From NCBI RefSeq assembly GCF_900102345.1, contig NZ_FNKB01000001.1:1054001-1118000 (forward strand): 64,000 bases of DNA, read 5' to 3'. Of the stretch, positions 1 through 8,727 are shown piece after piece (position 1 is the first letter of the stretch; each line of letters starts with the position of its first letter). The stretch comes from Leucobacter chromiiresistens. Its GTDB lineage: Bacteria > Actinomycetota > Actinomycetes > Actinomycetales > Microbacteriaceae. The notes beneath the pieces were generated by a model. It saw only the letters and a program-made list of their open reading frames with translations, was not told the origin of the DNA and ran no database searches. The position numbers and the translations under genes are program-made.

Positions 1-1
1 C

Positions 2-907
2 GTCGCGAACTACGCCCGCTTCGACGCCGAGTTCCTCGTCTCCGAGCTCGACCGCGCGGGCGTCAGCACGTTCTGCGCGCCTCCCACGGTGTGGCGCATG
101 CTCATCCAGAGCGAGCTGACCCGCAAGCCGCGCGCGCTGCGCGAGATCGTCTCGGCGGGCGAGCCCCTGAACCCCGAGGTGATCGCCCGCATCCGCGACT
201 GGTGGGGTCTCGAGATCCGCGACGGATACGGCCAGACCGAGACGACCGCGCTCATCGGCAACCTGCCCGGCGACCCCATCGTGCCGGGCGCGATGGGGCG
301 GGCGCTGCCCGGCGTCTCGGCGGTGCTCATCGACCCGACGACGGGCGACGAGGCCGACGAGGGCGAGATCTGCCTGCGACTCGAACCGGAGCGCCCCGTC
401 AACCTCATGCCGGGGTACTACGGCGATGCGGCGGCCACCGCCCGCGCCACGCGCGACGGGCTCTTCCACACCGGCGACGTGGCGCAGCGGGGGGAGGACG
501 GCGTGCTCACCTTCGTCGGCCGCACCGATGACATCTTCAAGTCGAGCGACTTCAAGGTGTCGCCCTTCGAGGTCGAGAGCGCGCTCATCGAGCACGCGTT
601 CGTCGCCGAGGCCGCCGTCGTCGGGGCCCCCGACGACACCCGGCTCAACGTCACCAAGGCGTACGTGTCGCTCGCGTCGGGCGTCGAGGCGGGCGAGGCG
701 ACCGCCCGTGCGGTGCTCGCCCACGCCCGCGGCGCGCTTCCCCCGTACATGCGGGTGCGCCGCGTCGAGTTCTTCGAGCTGCCGAAGACCACCTCGGGCA
801 AGATCCGCCGCATCGAGCTCCGTCAGCGCGAGGAGGCGGCGCACGCGGCCGGCGAGCGCATCGCGACCGAGTGGCGCGAAGAGGATTTCCCGGGCCTCAA
901 GGGCTGA
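2..907 (+). CDS. AMP-forming acyl-CoA synthetase, C-terminal part (5' end outside window)
   Basis: The visible 301 residues cover the end of the large domain and the whole small domain of an ANL-superfamily ligase, which activates a carboxylate with ATP and passes it to CoA. Motifs in order are GYGQTETT (nucleotide-binding core), HTGDVAQRGEDG, the hinge GRTDDIFKSSDFKVSPFE, and PKTTSGKIRR near the end, whose Lys is the adenylation lysine of the family. The motif wording resembles acetate, medium-chain or benzoate ligases. It is not the menaquinone ligase, which lies at 6224-7483. The substrate cannot be read from the fragment. The start codon lies upstream of the window and the frame is open from base 2. 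The next gene has its own promoter, so no operon link is visible. Confidence 0.85.
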   Translation, partial: VANYARFDAEFLVSELDRAGVSTFCAPPTVWRMLIQSELTRKPRALREIVSAGEPLNPEVIARIRDWWGLEIRDGYGQTETTALIGNLPGDPIVPGAMGRALPGVSAVLIDPTTGDEADEGEICLRLEPERPVNLMPGYYGDAAATARATRDGLFHTGDVAQRGEDGVLTFVGRTDDIFKSSDFKVSPFEVESALIEHAFVAEAAVVGAPDDTRLNVTKAYVSLASGVEAGEATARAVLAHARGALPPYMRVRRVEFFELPKTTSGKIRRIELRQREEAAHAAGERIATEWREEDFPGLKG

Positions 908-1016
908 GCGGTGCGGATCGGCGCGCGGGCGGCGCCCCGCACGCTCGCGGCCGATCCGCCGTCACGCGGCGTCACGCAATTGCCGTGCCGGCGATGCTGC
1001 CGGATAGTTTCGAGGT

Positions 1017-2216
1017 ATGACGCAGATCGAAACCACCACCGCGGGGAGCCTGCCCCGCACGCAGGCCCTCATCGAGGCGAACGCCGCACGCACCTTCGCC
1101 GACGACGGCCTGACCCTGCAGTCGACGCCCGAGTTCGACGCGCTCGTCGCGGAGGCCGTGCGCGACGTTGTGGCGCGCCAGCGCGACCTCGGCATCACAC
1201 AGCCGGGCGACGGCGAGTTCGGCAAGGCGATGTCGAACGCGGTCGACTACGGCGCCTGGTGGACGTACTCGTTCCAGCGCACCTCGGGGCTCACCGTCAC
1301 CGAGCGCAACATCTTCACGCAGGAGCCGGTGCGCTCGACGCCCGGCAACATCCAGCTGACCTCGTTCCCCGACCGCCGCGACTGGGTCCGCTTCTCCGAG
1401 GCGTACCAGGACGGCATCAGCACGGGCACGAACGCGACGCCCTTCCCCACCACCACCGATGCGATCACCTACACGGGCCACGACCTCGTCGAGACCGACA
1501 CCCGCAACCTGCGGGCCGCCCTCCAGCCGGGCGAGCAGGGGTTCATCACGGCGATCGCGCCGGGCTCGGCCGCGCGCATCCAGAACGACTTCTACCCCAC
1601 GGAGCAGGCGCACATCGATGCGTGGGTCGCGGCGCTGCGCGAGGAGTACCGGGCCATCACCGACGCGGGCCTGATCGTGCAGCTCGACGATCCGTCGCTC
1701 GCCGAGAACTGGGATCAGATCAACCCGGAGCCCTCGGTCGAGGACTACCTCGCGTTCACGCAGATCCGCATCGACGCGATCAACGAGGCGATCGCGGGCC
1801 TGCCGAAGGAGCAGATCCGTCTGCACCTCTGCTGGGGCTCGTGGCACGGCCCCCACACCACCGACATCGAGCTGAAGCACATTCTGAAGACCGTGCTCGG
1901 CGCCAACGTCGGCCAGATCTCCTTCGAGGCTGCGAACGCCCGTCACGAGCACGAGTGGGCGGTGTGGGAGGAGAACCGGAGCATCATTCCCGACGACCTG
2001 ATTCTCGTGCCCGGCGTGGTGGGTCACTCGACGAACCTCGTCGAGCACCCCGACCTCGTCGCTCAGCGCATCCAGCGCTTCACGAACGTCGTCGGAGCGG
2101 ATCGCGTCATCGCGTCGACCGACTGCGGCCTCGGCGGGCGCGTGCACCCGCAGATCGCGTGGGCGAAGCTCGAGGCGCTCGGCGAGGGCGCGCGCCGCGC
2201 GGCGAAGCTCGCCTGA
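1017..2216 (+). CDS. MetE-like cobalamin-independent methionine synthase family protein (C-terminal-domain type)
   Basis: This 399-residue protein corresponds to the catalytic C-terminal half of MetE, which transfers a methyl group to a zinc-bound thiol. The zinc ligands known from MetE can be matched: His270 and Cys272 in LHLCWGS, Glu304 in ISFEAANARHE, and Cys370 in STDCGLGG. The N-terminal MetE repeat is missing, as in the short MetE-like group whose methyl donor is often not methyl-tetrahydrofolate. A role in methionine synthesis or in demethylating a methylthio compound is therefore family-level inference. The hexamer TAGTTT (1005-1010) ends six bases before the ATG, which suggests a leaderless transcript. 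The gene converges on menC. Confidence 0.85.
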   Translation: MTQIETTTAGSLPRTQALIEANAARTFADDGLTLQSTPEFDALVAEAVRDVVARQRDLGITQPGDGEFGKAMSNAVDYGAWWTYSFQRTSGLTVTERNIFTQEPVRSTPGNIQLTSFPDRRDWVRFSEAYQDGISTGTNATPFPTTTDAITYTGHDLVETDTRNLRAALQPGEQGFITAIAPGSAARIQNDFYPTEQAHIDAWVAALREEYRAITDAGLIVQLDDPSLAENWDQINPEPSVEDYLAFTQIRIDAINEAIAGLPKEQIRLHLCWGSWHGPHTTDIELKHILKTVLGANVGQISFEAANARHEHEWAVWEENRSIIPDDLILVPGVVGHSTNLVEHPDLVAQRIQRFTNVVGADRVIASTDCGLGGRVHPQIAWAKLEALGEGARRAAKLA

Positions 2217-2227
2217 GCGGCGGCGCC

Positions 2228-2289
2228 GGGCGGGGCGCTCCCGGGGCGGGGCGCTCACGGGCGGGGCGCTCACGGGCGGGGCGCTCCCG
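2228..2289. repeat. four-unit G-rich tandem repeat between convergent genes
   Basis: Four near-identical 15-16 bp units built on GGGCGGGGCGCTCMC follow each other between the stop of the MetE-like gene and the stop of menC. The last units differ only at the final bases. No coding function is visible. A role as a termination or spacing region between convergent genes is possible. Confidence 0.6.
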
Positions 2290-2317
2290 CGGCGGCCCCG
2301 CGTGTTCGGGGCTCTGA

Positions 2318-3328
2318 TCAGCCGTCTGAGCGGAGCAGCGCGTAGGTGCGGGCGAGGCGCTCGCGCCACCACTCCACGCGATCCGGCGACGCTCGGTGGT
2401 GTTCGAGCAGCGCCGCATCGAGCGCGGGTCGTCGCACGGGGATCGAGCCGCACTCGGGCACGAGCGGCGACGCGGTGACGTCGCCGTCGAGCAGCGCGAC
2501 CGTGCCGAGCCCGCACGCGCCGGCGAGCAGGTCGGTGGGGAGGGCCGCCGCGAGCTGCAGCCCCATCGCGATGCCCGCGGAGGTGTCGAGCGCGCTCGAG
2601 ACGACGACCGGCAGCCCGGCCTGCTCGACGATCGAGAGCGCTCTGCGCACGCCGCCGAGCGGCTGCGCCTTGACGATGAGCAGGTCGGCGGCGCCGGCTC
2701 GGGCGACGGCCAGCGGATCCTCGGCCTTGCGCACGCTCTCATCGGCTGCGATGCGCACCTCGACGCCCAGCTCCCCGATCCGCTCGCGCACCGCGACCAG
2801 CTCGCCGACGCTCGCGCTCGGCTGCTCCGCGTAGTCGAGATCGCAGGCGGCGAGCTGCGCGAGCGCCGCAACCGCCTCGTCGACCGACCAGCCCCCGTTC
2901 GCATCGACGCGCACGCGACCCTCCGGTCCGAGCGCCTCGCGCACCGCCCGAACTCGCGCGATGTCGTCGGCGAGGCTCTGTCCGCGCTCCGCGACCTTCA
3001 CCTTCGCGGTCGTGCAGCCGGGGAATCGGACGAGGATCGCCTCGACCTCATCCGCTCGCACCGCCGGAACCGTCGCGTTCACCTCGATGCGCTCGCGCCG
3101 AGCGGCCGGCTGCTCACGCCACCCGAAGTCGAGGGCCGCCGCGAGCCACGGCGCCGCCTCCGCGTCGTCGTACTCGACGAACGGCGAGAACTCGCTCGCG
3201 CCCTCGGGGGCGTCGAACACGACGGCCTCCCGCACCGAGATGCCGCGGAAGCGGGTGCGGGTCGGGATCGCGACGACGTGCGCGGCGGCGATGATCTCGT
3301 CGAGGGCGGGCGGGCGGGCGGGCGTCAT
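2318..3328 (-). CDS. menC: o-succinylbenzoate synthase MenC
   Basis: MenC dehydrates SHCHC to o-succinylbenzoate in menaquinone synthesis. It belongs to the enolase superfamily, and the signature residues are present: the Lys pair K109-V-K111 in TTAKVKVAE, metal ligands Asp142 (VDANGGW), Glu168 (YAEQP) and Asp196 (AADES), and the second catalytic Lys220 in LIVKAQPLGG. At 336 residues it is normal for the actinobacterial form. It runs opposite to menB and menE and is separated from them by a permease gene. The start ATG is preceded by CAGGAT six bases away, consistent with a leaderless message like those of its neighbours. Confidence 0.93.
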   Translation of the reverse strand: MTPARPPALDEIIAAAHVVAIPTRTRFRGISVREAVVFDAPEGASEFSPFVEYDDAEAAPWLAAALDFGWREQPAARRERIEVNATVPAVRADEVEAILVRFPGCTTAKVKVAERGQSLADDIARVRAVREALGPEGRVRVDANGGWSVDEAVAALAQLAACDLDYAEQPSASVGELVAVRERIGELGVEVRIAADESVRKAEDPLAVARAGAADLLIVKAQPLGGVRRALSIVEQAGLPVVVSSALDTSAGIAMGLQLAAALPTDLLAGACGLGTVALLDGDVTASPLVPECGSIPVRRPALDAALLEHHRASPDRVEWWRERLARTYALLRSDG

Positions 3329-3547
3329 GCCTCGATCCTGCCACGTCGGGCTTCGGGCGCGCCCCCGTGCGCGCCGCGGCGCAGGACCGCGCTCGCCCCG
3401 CCCTCATCGCTGCGCACGGCTCCGATCCGACGTTCTGAGATCCCGGACACGGGCTGCGAGCGCGCCCTCCGCCGAGCCGCGCACGGTGCATACGCTGGCC
3501 GAACCGCAGTACCCGCACCGATGCGACGACGAAACGAGACACGGACG

Positions 3548-5017
3548 ATGCAGACCGAAACTCCCGGCTCCGAGAGCCTCATGACTCGCGAGATCCGCAC
3601 CATCGAGCGCGTTCCCGACGCGGAGCGCCACGGGCGGGTCGGCAACCAGTTCTCGCTCTGGTTCGGCGTGAACCTGCAGATCACCGCGGTCGTCGACGGC
3701 GCGATCGCCATCACATTCGGCGCCGAGGCCATGGCGGCCATCGTCGGCCTGTTCATCGGCAACGTCATCGGTGGCATCACGATGGCGCTGCACTCGGCGC
3801 AGGGGCCGCGCCTCGGCCTGCCGCAGATGATCTCCAGCCGCGTGCAGTTCGGCGTCAAGGGGGCCGCACTGCCCCTCGTGCTCACGATCCTCATGTACCT
3901 CGGATTCCAGATGACGAGCGTCGTGCTCTGCGGGCAGGCCCTCAACCTCATCTTCGGCTGGAATGCGCCCGTCTGGGGCATGGTGCTGTTCGGGCTCATG
4001 ACGACCTGCGTCGCCGTCGTCGGCTACCGGCTCATCCACATGATCGGCCGCATCGCATCCGTCGTCGGCCTCATCGGCTTCGGCTACGTCGCCATCCGCC
4101 TCTTCGCGGGGTACGACGTGCAGTCCGCCTTCGGCCAGGTCGACTTCACCTGGGCGTCGTTCATCCTCGCCATCGCGCTCGCCGCAGGCTGGCAGATGAC
4201 CTTCGCACCCTACGTCGCCGACTACTCGCGCTATCTGCCGCAGCGCACCTCGGTGCGGGCCACGTTCTGGAGCACCTTCCTCGGCTCCGTGATCGGCGCC
4301 CAGATCGCGATGACCCTCGGCGTGCTCATCGCCGGAGCCCTCGGAACCGACGCATTCCTCGCCAGCCAGATCGGCAGCCTCGGCGAGATCGCCGGAGGCG
4401 GGCTCGTCGCGATCCTCATCTACGTCGTCATCGTCGTGAACAAGCTCTCAGTCAACTCCCTGAACGCGTACGGCGGCTTCATGTGCATCCTCACGATCAT
4501 CACCGGATGGACCAGCCACCGGCGCGTGTCGCAGACCATGCGCACCGGCATCATCGTGGGCTTCACCGTGTTCGCCACCGTCGTCGCACTCATCGCCAAC
4601 GAGGTGGGGTTCCTCTCGGTGTTCAAGAACTTCGTGCTCGCGCTGCTCACCGTCTTCATCCCGTGGAGCGTGATCAACCTCGTCGACTACTACCTGATCT
4701 CGAAGGAGCGCGTCGACATCCCGGCCCTCTACGACGCCGACGGGCCCTACCGCGCCTTCAACTGGGTCGCGATCACGAGCTACGGCATCGGCGTGCTGGC
4801 GCAGGTGCCCTTCATGAGTCAGGCGCTCTACACCGGCCCCGTCGCGCAGGCGCTCGGAGGTGCCGACCTCTCGTGGCTCGTCGCGATCGTGGTGACCTTC
4901 GCCGTGTACACCCCGTGGGCGCGCCGCACGCAGTACGTGCCCGACCGGCTCATCACGGAGCGTCCCGCGGATCAACCCGGCGACCCGGCCCCCTCCACGA
5001 GCCGCGCCCTAGGCTAG
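3548..5017 (+). CDS. NCS1-family nucleobase:cation symporter (cytosine/purine permease type)
   Basis: A 489-residue polytopic membrane protein with about twelve hydrophobic segments that fits the NCS1 family, which imports nucleobases or related compounds with H+ or Na+. Family-like wording includes QGPRLGLPQMISSRVQFG near residues 85-102, VADYSRYLP in the middle, and NSLNAYGGF in the second half. The reading frame stays open far upstream, but ATG 3548 is the start that leaves a normal NCS1 N-terminus. A TACGCT hexamer at 3491-3496 could be its -10. The stop lies four bases before menB, so read-through into menB is likely even though the functions look unrelated. The substrate is not determinable. 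Confidence 0.85.
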   Translation: MQTETPGSESLMTREIRTIERVPDAERHGRVGNQFSLWFGVNLQITAVVDGAIAITFGAEAMAAIVGLFIGNVIGGITMALHSAQGPRLGLPQMISSRVQFGVKGAALPLVLTILMYLGFQMTSVVLCGQALNLIFGWNAPVWGMVLFGLMTTCVAVVGYRLIHMIGRIASVVGLIGFGYVAIRLFAGYDVQSAFGQVDFTWASFILAIALAAGWQMTFAPYVADYSRYLPQRTSVRATFWSTFLGSVIGAQIAMTLGVLIAGALGTDAFLASQIGSLGEIAGGGLVAILIYVVIVVNKLSVNSLNAYGGFMCILTIITGWTSHRRVSQTMRTGIIVGFTVFATVVALIANEVGFLSVFKNFVLALLTVFIPWSVINLVDYYLISKERVDIPALYDADGPYRAFNWVAITSYGIGVLAQVPFMSQALYTGPVAQALGGADLSWLVAIVVTFAVYTPWARRTQYVPDRLITERPADQPGDPAPSTSRALG

Positions 5018-5021
5018 GGGC

Positions 5022-5936
5022 ATGACGCAGCAGGTATCCGAGCTCTTCGACCCCGCCGAGTGGGAGGTCGCCCCCGGCGCCGACCGCTACACCGACATCA
5101 CGTCGCACCTGAGCCGCGACGGGCGCATCGCGCGCGTGGCGTTCGACCGCCCCGAGGTGCGCAATGCGTTCCGGCCCCGCACCGTCGACGAGCTCGCCGA
5201 CGCGCTCGAACGCGCCCGGGTGAATCCCCGGGTCGGCGTCGTGCTGCTCACCGGCAACGGACCGAGCCCCAAAGACGGCGGCTGGGCGTTCTGCTCGGGC
5301 GGCGATCAGCGCATCCGCGGCCGCGACGGCTACCAGTACTCCGATGACGAGACCGGGGTGGGGCCGGAGGCGGCCGCTCGAGCCGGGCGCCTGCACATCC
5401 TCGAGGTGCAGCGGTTGATCCGCTTCATGCCGAAGGTCGTCATCGCGCTCGTGCCCGGGTGGGCGGCCGGCGGCGGCCACTCGCTCAACGTCGTCTGCGA
5501 CCTCACCATCGCGAGCCGCGAGCACGCCAAGTTCAAGCAGACCGACGCCGACGTGGGATCGTTCGACGCCGGCTACGGCAGCGCCTACTTCGCGAAGCAG
5601 GTCGGCCAGAAGTTCGCGCGCGAGATCTTCTTCCTCGCCGAGGAGTACTCGGCCGACCGCGCCCGTGAGATCGGCGCCGTGAACGCGGTCGTGCCGCACG
5701 AGGAGCTCGAACGCACCGGAATCGCCTGGGCGCGGACGATCCTCGGCAAGTCGCCGACCGCGATCCGCATGCTCAAGTACGCGATGAACGCCGTCGACGA
5801 CGGAATCGTCGGCCAGCAGCTCTTCGCCGGGGAGACGACGCGCCTCGCCTACGGCACCGACGAGGCGGTCGAGGGCCGCGATTCGTTCCTCGAGAAGCGC
5901 GACCCCGACTGGTCCCCGTACCCCTACTACTACTGA
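5022..5936 (+). CDS. menB: 1,4-dihydroxy-2-naphthoyl-CoA synthase MenB
   Basis: MenB closes the second ring of menaquinone by a Claisen condensation of o-succinylbenzoyl-CoA. This 304-residue crotonase-fold protein shows the substrate loop CSGGDQRIRGRDGYQY (91-106), the oxyanion-hole segment GWAAGGGHSL (146-155) and the active-site stretch QTDADVGSFDAGYG (173-186). Asp175 stands where Escherichia coli MenB has Gly156, which marks the bicarbonate-independent type II enzyme. The C-terminal segment DWSPYPYYY is typical. The TAGGCT hexamer at 5010-5015 lies six bases before the ATG, so the gene probably also has its own leaderless promoter inside the end of the permease gene. Confidence 0.96.
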   Translation: MTQQVSELFDPAEWEVAPGADRYTDITSHLSRDGRIARVAFDRPEVRNAFRPRTVDELADALERARVNPRVGVVLLTGNGPSPKDGGWAFCSGGDQRIRGRDGYQYSDDETGVGPEAAARAGRLHILEVQRLIRFMPKVVIALVPGWAAGGGHSLNVVCDLTIASREHAKFKQTDADVGSFDAGYGSAYFAKQVGQKFAREIFFLAEEYSADRAREIGAVNAVVPHEELERTGIAWARTILGKSPTAIRMLKYAMNAVDDGIVGQQLFAGETTRLAYGTDEAVEGRDSFLEKRDPDWSPYPYYY

Positions 5937-5986
5937 GCGGCGGTGCGGCGGGCGGGCGGCGGTGCCGCCCCCGCCGTCCGTCGTCC

Positions 5987-6026
5987 GCCCCGCCGCCCCG
6001 CCGCCCCGCCGCCCCGCCGCCCCGCC
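5987..6026. repeat. five exact copies of an 8-bp GC repeat
   Basis: Five consecutive copies of GCCCCGCC lie within a G+C-only stretch between menB and menE (5937-6058). The stretch has no gene signature on either strand and is probably prone to slippage. Confidence 0.7.
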
Positions 6027-6058
6027 GTCCGCCGCCGTCCGCCGCCCGCCCCAAACCG

Positions 6059-6128
6059 GAGCGGGGTCACTTTCGGAGGGTGTTGCGGCGTCTCACCGCT
6101 CCGACACGCTCCGAAAGTGACCCCGCTC
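6059..6128. repeat. intergenic palindrome, family A copy 1
   Basis: A 70-bp imperfect inverted repeat. The left arm GCGGGGTCACTTTCGGAGGG (from 6061) and the right arm ending TCCGAAAGTGACCCCGC pair over about 22 bases around a 20-base loop. Close relatives occur at 37437-37504, 37572-37629 and 41206-41275. It sits after menB and before the menE promoter, so it may act as a terminator or processing signal. No transposase is associated. Confidence 0.8.
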
Positions 6129-6223
6129 GCACGGCGGGCGGTTCCGAGCACGGCGGGCGGGCCGAACGCGACCGCTCGCACGGCGCGCGGCCTGTGCACG
6201 GCGGCGCGGAGTACCCTGGACGG

Positions 6224-7483
6224 GTGACTTCGCCCCACCGACTCCGCGCGATTCCGACCGAAGATCGAGCCTGGTTGACCGCCGCCCTCGCCGATGCGCT
6301 GCACGGCGGCGCTCCGGTGGTTCCGCTGGCGCCCGGGGCCGACGCCGACGAGGTCGCCGTGCTGCAGCAGCAGGAGCTTCCCGAGGGCACCGCGGTGGTG
6401 GTGCGCACGTCGGGATCGAGCGGTCGGCCGAAGGCGGTCGCGCTCTCGGCCGATGCACTGCGCGCGAGCGCCGAGGCGACGGCTGAGCGGTTCGGCGGGC
6501 ACGGGCAGTGGCTGGTGGCGCTGCCGACGCAGCTCATCTCGGGCTTGCAGATGCTGGTGCGCAGCGAGCTCGCCGGCACGCAGCCCGTGTTCTTCGACGG
6601 GCGGTTCGACGCGGCCGCGTTCCTCGATCGGGCGGAGGCCCTCGACGCCGAGCGGCGCTTCGTCTCGCTGGTGCCGGTGCAGTTCGCGCGGCTGATCGAT
6701 CTCGCCGAGCGGGATCGCGCCGCCGCCGACGTGCTGCGCCGCTTCGACGCGGTGCTCGTGGGCGGCCAGACGATGAGCGTATCGCTGCGCAGTCGCGCGC
6801 ACGAGCTCGGTGTGGCGCTGCGGCGCAGTTACGGCATGACGGAGACGGCGGGCGGCTGCGTGTACGACGGCGTCGAGATCGGCGATACTCGCGTGCGCAT
6901 CCGCGGCGGAGAGGTGCAACTGGCGGGTTCCTCGCTCGCGCTGGGCTACGTCGGCGATCCCGAGCTCACCGATCGGGTGTTCATCACCGAGACGGGTCGC
7001 GACGGGGCCCCGGTGCGCTGGTATCGCACGGGTGATTCGGGCGAGCTGCTCGGCGGCATGCTCACGGTGACGGGGCGCCTCGACCGGGTGATCGTCTCGG
7101 GAGGCGTCAACGTGTCGCTCGACGAGGTGGAGCGCGTGGTGCGCGAGCAGCCCGGCTGGGCCGGCGCGGTGGCGCTCGGCGCTCCGCACCCCGAGTGGGG
7201 GGAGCGGGTGTCGCTCGTCGTCGACCTCGATCGGGGTGCCGCGGGTGAGCGTCTCGCCTTCGATCGGGTGCGGGAGGTGCTGCGCGCGTCGCTCGGTCCG
7301 GCTGCGGCGCCGGAGTGGGTGACCGAGATGGACGAGGTGCCGCGGCTTGCGGGCGGCAAGCCCGATCACGCGGCGATCGAGGCGTGGATGGGCCGGTTGC
7401 GGTCGAGTTCCGATGAGGTGCGGCGCGCGGGCGCTGCGGTGACGGGCGACGCGGGTGCGCGTCGAGAGAAGGATGAGTCGTGA
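6224..7483 (+). CDS. menE: o-succinylbenzoate-CoA ligase MenE
   Basis: MenE activates o-succinylbenzoate with ATP and CoA. The protein has 419 residues from GTG 6224. It shows the AMP-binding loop VVVRTSGSSGRPKAVALS (about 60-77), the core motif RRSYGMTETAGGCVYDG, WYRTGDSGELL, the hinge GRLDRVIVSGGVNVSLDE and a C-terminal RLAGGKPDH, whose Lys fits the adenylation lysine. The compact length and the short N-terminus match actinobacterial MenE. The start was chosen because TACCCT (6212-6217) ends six bases before this GTG, a leaderless arrangement repeated at other genes here. The stop overlaps the menA start (GTGA), so the two are translationally coupled. Confidence 0.93.
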   Translation: MTSPHRLRAIPTEDRAWLTAALADALHGGAPVVPLAPGADADEVAVLQQQELPEGTAVVVRTSGSSGRPKAVALSADALRASAEATAERFGGHGQWLVALPTQLISGLQMLVRSELAGTQPVFFDGRFDAAAFLDRAEALDAERRFVSLVPVQFARLIDLAERDRAAADVLRRFDAVLVGGQTMSVSLRSRAHELGVALRRSYGMTETAGGCVYDGVEIGDTRVRIRGGEVQLAGSSLALGYVGDPELTDRVFITETGRDGAPVRWYRTGDSGELLGGMLTVTGRLDRVIVSGGVNVSLDEVERVVREQPGWAGAVALGAPHPEWGERVSLVVDLDRGAAGERLAFDRVREVLRASLGPAAAPEWVTEMDEVPRLAGGKPDHAAIEAWMGRLRSSSDEVRRAGAAVTGDAGARREKDES

Positions 7484-8436
7484 ATCAGGCGAGGGATCGA
7501 CGGCGCTCGGGCAATCCGGCGGCCCGGGCGGCTGCTGAGCGGCAGGCTGCGGCGGGCGCTGCGCCGCGCATCACGTGGCGCAACTGGGTGGGCGGCGCGC
7601 GCCTGCGCACGCTTCCGCTCGCCGTTGCGCCCGTCGCTGCGGGCAGCGGCATCGCGTACATGGTGCAGGGCTTCTCGCTGACGTTGAGCCTGCTGGCGCT
7701 CGCCGTCGCCGTGTTTCTGCAGATCGGGGTGAACTACGCGAACGACTACTCCGACGGGGTGCGGGGCACCGACGAGTTCCGCGTGGGCCCGGCCCGCCTC
7801 ACCGGTTCGGGGCTGGTGAACCCGAAGCGGGTGCTCGCGCTCGCGCTCGTATTCTTCGGGCTCGCCGCCGTGGCGGGCCTCGTCGCGGTGGTGCTCAGCG
7901 GGCGCTGGTGGTTCCTCGCGCTCGGCGCGGTCGCGATCGTGGCGGCCTGGTTCTACACGGGGGGCAAGCGCCCCTACGGGTATGCGGGCCTGGGCGAGGT
8001 CGTGGTGTTCGTGTTCTTCGGGATCGTCGCGACGGTCGGCACGGTGTGGCTGCAGACGGACATCGAGGTGCAGGAGCCCTGGATCGCGGGCGCCGGGGTG
8101 GGGTTCTTCGCCGTCGCCGTGCTCGTGGTGAACAATCTGCGCGATATTCCGACGGATCGGCTGGCGGGCAAGCGCACTCTCGCGGTGCGCATCGGGGATC
8201 GGGCGTCGCGCATCCTCTACGTGGTGTGCGTGCTGCTGCCCTTCGCCGTGCCGGCGCTCTACGCGGTGGCCCAGCCCGGCATGATCCTCGTCTGGTTCGT
8301 GCTGCTCATCGCCGTTCCCGCGTCGGTGATCACGCTGACCGCGAAGACGCCGCGCGAGCTGATTCTCGTGCTGCAGCTCACGAGCCTCGCGGCGCTGGCG
8401 TACGGCGTGCTGCTGGGCATCGCGTTCGCGTTCTGA
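7480..8436 (+). CDS. menA: 1,4-dihydroxy-2-naphthoate polyprenyltransferase MenA
   Basis: MenA attaches the polyprenyl tail to DHNA in the membrane, giving demethylmenaquinone. This 318-residue UbiA-family protein has about eight to nine hydrophobic segments. It carries the two Mg-diphosphate motifs of the family, NYANDYSDGVRGTDE (about residues 86-100) and NNLRDIPTDRLAGKRTLAVR (about 217-236). A charged Ala/Arg-rich stretch of roughly 40 residues precedes the first membrane segment. The GTG start overlaps the menE stop by four bases. The prenyl donor is presumably made by the synthase at 19416-20474. Confidence 0.94.
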   Translation: MNQARDRRRSGNPAARAAAERQAAAGAAPRITWRNWVGGARLRTLPLAVAPVAAGSGIAYMVQGFSLTLSLLALAVAVFLQIGVNYANDYSDGVRGTDEFRVGPARLTGSGLVNPKRVLALALVFFGLAAVAGLVAVVLSGRWWFLALGAVAIVAAWFYTGGKRPYGYAGLGEVVVFVFFGIVATVGTVWLQTDIEVQEPWIAGAGVGFFAVAVLVVNNLRDIPTDRLAGKRTLAVRIGDRASRILYVVCVLLPFAVPALYAVAQPGMILVWFVLLIAVPASVITLTAKTPRELILVLQLTSLAALAYGVLLGIAFAF

Positions 8437-8477
8437 GTCGCCGAGCGGGGAGGATCTCGGACCGCACGACGCGGTGC

Positions 8478-8507
8478 TTGTGCGCGAGCGCGCCGCCTGG
8501 ATAAGCT
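8478..8507 (+). promoter_or_regulatory. sigma70-type promoter upstream of a small ORF
   Basis: TTGTGC (8478-8483) and TAAGCT (8502-8507) are separated by 18 bases. This is one of the better -35/-10 pairs in the window. Transcription would start near 8514 and run through the small ORF at 8545. Confidence 0.55.
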
Positions 8508-8544
8508 GAGGCCCGGAAACCCTGAACCCGGAGAGGAGCGCCCC

Positions 8545-8607
8545 ATGGCAATCATCGGCACGTCATCGGCATCGCGACTTTCCGGCGCTCCGCAGCCGGG
8601 CGAGTAG
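8545..8607 (+). CDS. putative 20-residue small protein or leader peptide
   Basis: ATG 8545 opens a 20-codon frame (MAIIGTSSASRLSGAPQPGE) with a strong ribosome-binding sequence GGAGAGGAG ending six bases upstream. It also has its own promoter at 8478-8507 and a hairpin just behind the stop. It is far too short for normal gene calling. Nothing marks a function, and no membrane segment is present. It could be a genuine small protein, a leader ahead of the ABC exporter at 8728, or the remnant of a lost gene. Support is the combination of promoter, ribosome-binding site and hairpin. Confidence 0.35.
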   Translation: MAIIGTSSASRLSGAPQPGE

Positions 8608-8612
8608 CCGCC

Positions 8613-8632
8613 GCGGCCCGATCGCGGGCCGC
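8613..8632 (+). terminator. GC hairpin behind the small ORF
   Basis: GCGGCCCG and CGGGCCGC form a perfect eight-base stem around the loop ATCG, starting six bases after the small ORF stop. There is no T-run, so this would be a weak intrinsic terminator or a pause or attenuation site ahead of the ABC exporter genes. Confidence 0.4.
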
Positions 8633-8727
8633 CGCCTCCCAGCTCCAGACCTCCGCACTCCCTCTTCTCGCGCCCCGCGCCGCCCGCCTCTCGGGCTGCC
8701 GCCCCCGGGCGCCGACGCACGTCAGGC

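Noticed and set aside
972..2516. 514-codon minus-strand frame antisense to the MetE-like gene
   Set aside because: The MetE-like protein on the plus strand has all zinc ligands. The antisense product has only Arg-rich filler.
2396..3547. Upstream extension of the NCS1 permease frame
   Set aside because: The extension overlaps menC in antisense and is not permease-like. ATG 3548 gives a normal NCS1 length.
6059..6128. Terminal inverted repeats of an insertion sequence
   Set aside because: The arms enclose only about 20 bases. No transposase and no target-site duplication were seen at this or the other palindromes.
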